Virus record (IMG/VR): IMGVR_UViG_3300031857_000980
Coordinates: 1 to 29,734 of that record
Length of the DNA stretch: 29,734 nucleotides
DNA from: a virus
Reading direction: 5' to 3' (one strand)
This document shows, piece by piece, positions 25,582-29,734 of this stretch. Numbering within the stretch: the first letter of the stretch is position 1; each line of letters begins with the position of its first letter. A program made the translations under genes and the position numbers. Under the pieces are notes generated by a model that made no database searches, was not told the origin of the DNA, and was given only the letters and a program-made list of their open reading frames with translations.

Positions 25582-28500
25582 TTAATTATTTAGTTTTGAT
25601 TTTAAATAATCTATTTCTAACTGTTGTTTTGCTATTTTATCATCAAATTCAATACGTTGTTGTTTAACTATAGCATTCAATTCTTGTACAGCTTTGATTA
25701 ATGGTATCATCAAATTGCCTGGGGTAGCTTCTAATTTATCAGGATTTGATTCATATACCAAGTTCAAATAAGTAGCATTTTCAGACTCTTGTAGAGCTTT
25801 TAGTTCTTGAGCTATAAATCCAATTTGGGTAATAGTATCTTTTTTGCTACCATCTCTATTGCCATCAGTATACCATTCGCGTTTATCCCATTTAAACGTT
25901 ACAGGTCTTAACTTTTCTACAAAACTAAGTCCCACTTCTACATTATTTATATCAGTTTTATCACGAAAATCAGATAAAGCGGTTATGGTGGTTACTTGAC
26001 AGCGTAGTGTAGCTACAGAACTGTTACCAAGAGTTACTTCATTTGTTGCTGTAGCCGTGCTTGCTTGAGCATTATAACCGAATACACTTAGATTTGTACC
26101 TGTGGTTATTGTACTACCAGCATTACCACCTACAGTTGTATTTTTTGTACCGCTGGTATTATTATATAATGAACCCGAACCAAAAGCACAATTATTTACA
26201 CCTGTGGTATTGAATCTTAAAGCTTTATAACCAAATGCACTATTGTTTTTTGCGGTATTATTATATAATGCAAAATTTCCAAATGCACTATTATTGTTAG
26301 CAATTTGATTGTAATACAATGCATATGAACCAAAAGAACAATTATTTTTGCCGGTTGTATTATAAACCATTGAACGATGACCTACAGCTGTATTTTCATT
26401 TCCTGTTGTATTTGAATTTAATGCAAGATATCCAAATGCGCTATTAGCATTACCACTCGTATTAGAAGATAGTGCCATAGTTCCTACAGCTGTATTTAAA
26501 ACACCTGAATTACTATTAGCTGTACCTACATTTGATTCCATTGCTAGCCAACCAATTGCAACATTTCCTCCCGCAAGATTTTTAGCTAAAGCACGATGTC
26601 CTATTGCTACTACTCTGTTAATATTAAATGCTGCTCTAGCTGCTTGATAACCAATAGCAACATTTTCATCACCAATCGGATCACCGTATACATCGGTTGA
26701 ACCCTGTGTAGTACGTAAAGCCTCATAACCTATAGCTATGTTTCGTTTACCTCTAGTATTGGTATATAGTGCCTGATATCCTATAGCAATACTACCTGTT
26801 CCTGTAGTGTTGTTTAATAGTGCTTGATAACCTATAGCAGTATTTCCTGTTCCAGTATTAACATTACCTGCTTGATAACCCAAAGAAGTTTCAAATGGAG
26901 TTGCACTGTCAGTCTGACCAGTTAAACTGCTACCAGCAGGAGCAGCTAAAGCATAACTAGCGGTACCATAAAATCTACCTTTACCACTGGTTGTAAACAT
27001 TGCACTACCACTCAATCGTGTAGCATATAAACTACCATTAACTTCCAACTTATAAGCAGGACTTGTTGTACCTATACCTACGTTACCATCAACATTAAGA
27101 CGCATTTTTTCGGTATTGTTAGGTGCAAATGTTAGTGGTAAACTACCAATTGTGCCTAATTCAGCGTATGTTGATACACCATATAAATACGCTCTTTGTG
27201 AACCACCAGAACCTATATTTAATGAAACATCTGTAGTTCCATTAACAGAAAGAACAGTTCTATTAGCAGCTGTTCCGAAAGGGGTTGTTGTGCCTATACC
27301 AACATTACCATTTAAAAGTGCAATTCTAGGATTAGATCCACCTGAATCAGCATATATGCCAAAGTATTCTGCTGTAGTTAGAGAATTGCCTGCAACTGCG
27401 ATTGAAAATGGATGTGTAGAATCATATAAAGAATTAATAGTTGAGTAATATGCACTTGGTCCACTTGCAGTTTGAAGTCTTAATTGAGTTCCATTTGTTT
27501 GAATTGTTAATGAACCTGATGGTGCAGTAGTACCAATACCAACACTACCCTGTACAATCAGACCATTTGAAGGTGCAGCAACTGATCCATATGAACTACC
27601 TATACTTGTATTACCGAATACACTTAACTTACTACCAGTTTGTGACAGATTACCAATAGATACAAAGTTTGTAGTTAAATGGGTTGCATTATCATATATC
27701 ACTCTAAATCTAGCTACTCCCGAAGCATTCTTTAAATCAAAATAATCACCGTTGCTTGAATTTCTTATGTATACACCGGTACCATCTATGCCAAATGAAC
27801 CAGATCTTGCAGTTGGAGTCCATTGTACTGATGCTATAGGAGGCGATGATGTATTGCCAGCAATTTCTAATTTGCTTCTTATAACAGTTGTACCTATGCC
27901 AACGTTACCATTTGCATCAATACGCATCTTTTCTGATACAGCTGTAACCGTACCCGATGTAGCATTTACGTTACTAAATGCAATTGAACCATTTGAAGTG
28001 GTTCTAACTGTGCCAAATGAACCACTATTAACACTATTAGCATTGGCTCTAAATACCAACATAGGACTATCATATGCAGCTCCAGTATAAGTTTGTTTTA
28101 AATAAACAAACTTTTCTGTTGTTGGTGTTGTTGTACCCGCCGTAAAACTGGCAAGTATGCCGCCCAAACTTGGATATTCCATTTTACTAACATCCAATGT
28201 TGCTGTAGGACTTGTTGTACCTATACCAACATTACCATCTCCTTTTACAACAAGACTAGTTGCATTTGTTCCACCAACTTCAAAATAATCCGAAGTATCT
28301 ACCACTTTCAAATACCAGTTTCTTACACCATTATCTGTAAGTCTTATATATGGATCGCCAGATGTTGCTAATAATTGAATATTACCATTTAATATACCAA
28401 GTTTTTCACCTGGACTACTCGTACCAATACCTACGTTACCATCACTGGTAATACGCATTCTTTCCGAAGTATTTGTAGTTATTGAAATGAAACCGGCACC

Positions 28501-29734
28501 ACCATTATTGAAGTAAAAGTCATTTCCAGTTTTTTGCAAATAGGAATTTGCGGTTGCGTTTCTTAATGATATTAGTGCATCCGTACTACCATATACTTCA
28601 ACATCACCACGGGCTGCATTTGAATAAACAAATGAAGTTGTACCTATACCAATATTACCACCAAAATATTTGTTGAAACTTGTTTCTAAACTATCTTCAG
28701 ATATACTGGTAGCAATTGTTGTAATCGATCCACTATCAAAAGTAGAATACATACTATTACCTAATATATCAGTTTGTATAGTCCAATTACTATCTTGTAA
28801 ATAACCATCATCACCATTTAATTCGATATAAAGGTTTCCTGCGGTACCACTAGATGCAGATACATAACTATTCACCACCACATTACCATATTTTTCTATG
28901 GTGGTTAAATTTGTATTGAAATTGAAAGTATATCCAGAATAACCAACATAATCTAAATAATTTACACCAGAACTATTGTTTGCCATAGCTATGGCTTTTA
29001 CTTTCACTATAAAATCCGCACCAGTATTAATTTTTGTAAATGGTATAGTTATTCTTATAGGATTGTTTGTGGTTATACTATTTACTTTACTATAAACAAT
29101 AGCACCATCTTGTGTCATTAATCCCGAAACATGTAATTTATTTTTCGGATTACTTGTGCCTATACCAACGTTACCTCCACCTTTTATAACCATGTAACTG
29201 TTTCCAGAATGATCTTCGACAGATAAAGCATAATTGTTTGAATGATCTCTTATTCGTACTCCAGCAGAAGATGCAGAAACGTTTGTATTTGATAGATTGT
29301 TTAATCTTTCTACAAGTACAACATTAGTTTTAGCAGGTGAACCATATACTTCTTGAAAATAACCGATTGGAGCTGTTGTGTTACTATTTCTATAAGCGTT
29401 TAATAATGCAGCAGGATTACTTGTGCCTATACCTACGTCACCAGTACTGGTTATACGCATTCTTTCAGTTGAATTAGTACCGAAATATAAAGCAGTATTT
29501 GAACAATTTATTAAAGATGTTACACTGTCTGAAGCTACTGCTAGTTGTAAACCATTATTGTAAGCGGTACCAGTATTACTTGTATATATTGCTAAACGAG
29601 ATTCAGCATTTGATGTGGATGTACCATATATTTGTAATCTTGGTACAGCAGACGTAGGAGTTAAACCAATACCAACCACACCTTGAAATATACCGGCGGT
29701 AGTAGAAGCTGAAGCACTTACATGTAACTTAGCG
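25582..29734 (-). CDS. Tail fibre protein with NVGIGT modules, beta-roll array and C-terminal S74 chaperone domain (5' end outside window)
   Basis: Structural fibre protein; 1383 codons are visible and the frame stays open to the right edge, so the true start is outside. The GTG at 29677-29679 lies inside a repeat (reading ..AGIFQGVVGIG..) and is not a start. In order: about eleven modules ending in NVGIGTTSPxxKLxVxG-type strands, many preceded by TEKMRI or SERMRI; a globular insertion near 28650-29120; a GTASYA linker; about sixteen 17-residue NTAVGYxAL coils (26000-26890); then an S74 domain with SDFRDK, LRPVTFKWD and IGFIAQEL motifs and a Lys/Gln-rich helical tail. The S74 family folds the trimeric fibre and then cuts itself off at the Ser; Ser (25972-25974) and Lys five residues later (25957-25959) are both present. 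It ends in TAA, 52 bases before the next gene. Fibre identity is firm; its position on the virion is unknown. Confidence 0.9.
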   Translation of the reverse strand, partial: AKLHVSASASTTAGIFQGVVGIGLTPTSAVPRLQIYGTSTSNAESRLAIYTSNTGTAYNNGLQLAVASDSVTSLINCSNTALYFGTNSTERMRITSTGDVGIGTSNPAALLNAYRNSNTTAPIGYFQEVYGSPAKTNVVLVERLNNLSNTNVSASSAGVRIRDHSNNYALSVEDHSGNSYMVIKGGGNVGIGTSNPKNKLHVSGLMTQDGAIVYSKVNSITTNNPIRITIPFTKINTGADFIVKVKAIAMANNSSGVNYLDYVGYSGYTFNFNTNLTTIEKYGNVVVNSYVSASSGTAGNLYIELNGDDGYLQDSNWTIQTDILGNSMYSTFDSGSITTIATSISEDSLETSFNKYFGGNIGIGTTSFVYSNAARGDVEVYGSTDALISLRNATANSYLQKTGNDFYFNNGGAGFISITTNTSERMRITSDGNVGIGTSSPGEKLGILNGNIQLLATSGDPYIRLTDNGVRNWYLKVVDTSDYFEVGGTNATSLVVKGDGNVGIGTTSPTATLDVSKMEYPSLGGILASFTAGTTTPTTEKFVYLKQTYTGAAYDSPMLVFRANANSVNSGSFGTVRTTSNGSIAFSNVNATSGTVTAVSEKMRIDANGNVGIGTTVIRSKLEIAGNTSSPPIASVQWTPTARSGSFGIDGTGVYIRNSSNGDYFDLKNASGVARFRVIYDNATHLTTNFVSIGNLSQTGSKLSVFGNTSIGSSYGSVAAPSNGLIVQGSVGIGTTAPSGSLTIQTNGTQLRLQTASGPSAYYSTINSLYDSTHPFSIAVAGNSLTTAEYFGIYADSGGSNPRIALLNGNVGIGTTTPFGTAANRTVLSVNGTTDVSLNIGSGGSQRAYLYGVSTYAELGTIGSLPLTFAPNNTEKMRLNVDGNVGIGTTSPAYKLEVNGSLYATRLSGSAMFTTSGKGRFYGTASYALAAPAGSSLTGQTDSATPFETSLGYQAGNVNTGTGNTAIGYQALLNNTTGTGSIAIGYQALYTNTRGKRNIAIGYEALRTTQGSTDVYGDPIGDENVAIGYQAARAAFNINRVVAIGHRALAKNLAGGNVAIGWLAMESNVGTANSNSGVLNTAVGTMALSSNTSGNANSAFGYLALNSNTTGNENTAVGHRSMVYNTTGKNNCSFGSYALYYNQIANNNSAFGNFALYNNTAKNNSAFGYKALRFNTTGVNNCAFGSGSLYNNTSGTKNTTVGGNAGSTITTGTNLSVFGYNAQASTATATNEVTLGNSSVATLRCQVTTITALSDFRDKTDINNVEVGLSFVEKLRPVTFKWDKREWYTDGNRDGSKKDTITQIGFIAQELKALQESENATYLNLVYESNPDKLEATPGNLMIPLIKAVQELNAIVKQQRIEFDDKIAKQQLEIDYLKSKLNN
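25585..25974 (-). other. S74 intramolecular chaperone domain of the right-edge fibre
   Basis: The last 130 residues of the right-edge fibre, starting at the predicted self-cleavage Ser. It is nearly identical to the domain at 15159-15515 through MxPLIKAVQEL; differences include an 11-residue longer tail (FDDKIAKQQLE...) and YTDGNR in place of YPNGNR. Both are preceded by the same GNSSVATLRCQVTTITAL stretch, including a conserved Cys 12 residues upstream of the Ser. Confidence 0.92.
26000..26890 (-). repeat. Beta-roll array of the right-edge fibre (about 16 coils)
   Basis: 17-residue coils of the NTAVGYxAL type. Two coils carry insertions (TTQGSTDVYGDPIGDE near 26670-26710 and NVGTANSNSGVL near 26500-26540). 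The array enters the S74 domain through the same NEVTLGNSSVATLRC sequence as the giant fibre. Confidence 0.88.
27035..29690 (-). repeat. NVGIGT module array of the right-edge fibre (about 11 modules in window)
   Basis: Modules of 50-150 residues each ending in a strand like NVGIGTTSPAYKLEVNG, usually preceded by T-E-[KR]-M-R-[IL]. One copy is degenerate (FVSIGNLSQTGSKLSVFG) and lacks GIGT. Confidence 0.88.
28650..29120 (-). other. Globular module inserted in the NVGIGT array (right-edge fibre)
   Basis: Contains NPIRITIPFTKINTGADF, VKVKAIAM and NLYIELNGDDGYLQDSNW. The order (IPF, then ADF, then a V-K or I-N-I-K strand, then a long beta segment) matches the module at 6075-6535, although identity is low. 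Confidence 0.65.

Noticed and set aside
29677-29679. GTG as the start of the right-edge fibre gene
   Set aside because: The frame continues open to the window edge with typical repeat sequence (AKLHVSASAS...AGIFQG), so the GTG is an internal Val codon.

Overview
The window looks like part of the tail-fibre locus of a large, AT-rich tailed phage. All recognisable genes lie on the minus strand and are transcribed right to left, packed with gaps of 3 to about 50 bases. The phage assignment rests on two C-terminal S74 intramolecular chaperone domains, a tail-assembly-chaperone-like protein, collagen-like and beta-roll fibre repeats, and the lack of any bacterial secretion signal or membrane anchor. 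The host cannot be told from this sequence; aquatic phages are where such fibres are best known, and that is inference only.

Layout in transcription order: (1) 29734-25582, a fibre gene cut by the right edge: NVGIGT beta modules, a 17-residue beta-roll array, S74 domain. (2) 25529-15156, a 3457-residue fibre: a short N-terminal anchor, a Gly-Ser-Ser collagen-like block, about 154 tandem 17-residue beta-roll coils, a connector module, a second beta-roll array, S74 domain. (3) 15116-9573, a 1847-residue fibre: two collagen-like blocks, twin HNLG-type domains, nine NVGIGT modules, and a different, charged C-terminal domain. (4) 9540-2317, a 2407-residue fibre of about 25 NVGIGT modules with an inserted globular module and a beta-rich C-terminal tip. 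(5) 2313-1540, a LamG/concanavalin-A-like protein. (6) 1536-970, a tail assembly chaperone-like protein. (7) 722-1, a further collagen-like fibre gene cut by the left edge.

The large proteins are mosaics of one module kit: a shared N-terminal anchor, collagen-like rods, NVGIGT units, beta-roll coils and exchangeable C-terminal domains. Genes 5 and 6 follow gene 4 with 3-base gaps and are probably translated with it; gene 6 is a candidate folding or assembly helper for the fibres.

The most notable signals are the very long beta-roll with single-residue-shortened coils at intervals, proline-free collagen-like rods whose DNA is built of in-frame tandem units (18, 36, 90 and 108 bp), a conserved ACTATTTATA(A/T) box before four fibre starts with hairpins overlapping or abutting three of them, and a 247-base gap after gene 6 that holds protein-like stretches in shifted frames. 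No tRNA, rRNA, CRISPR array, transposase, reverse transcriptase or obvious strong terminator was seen.
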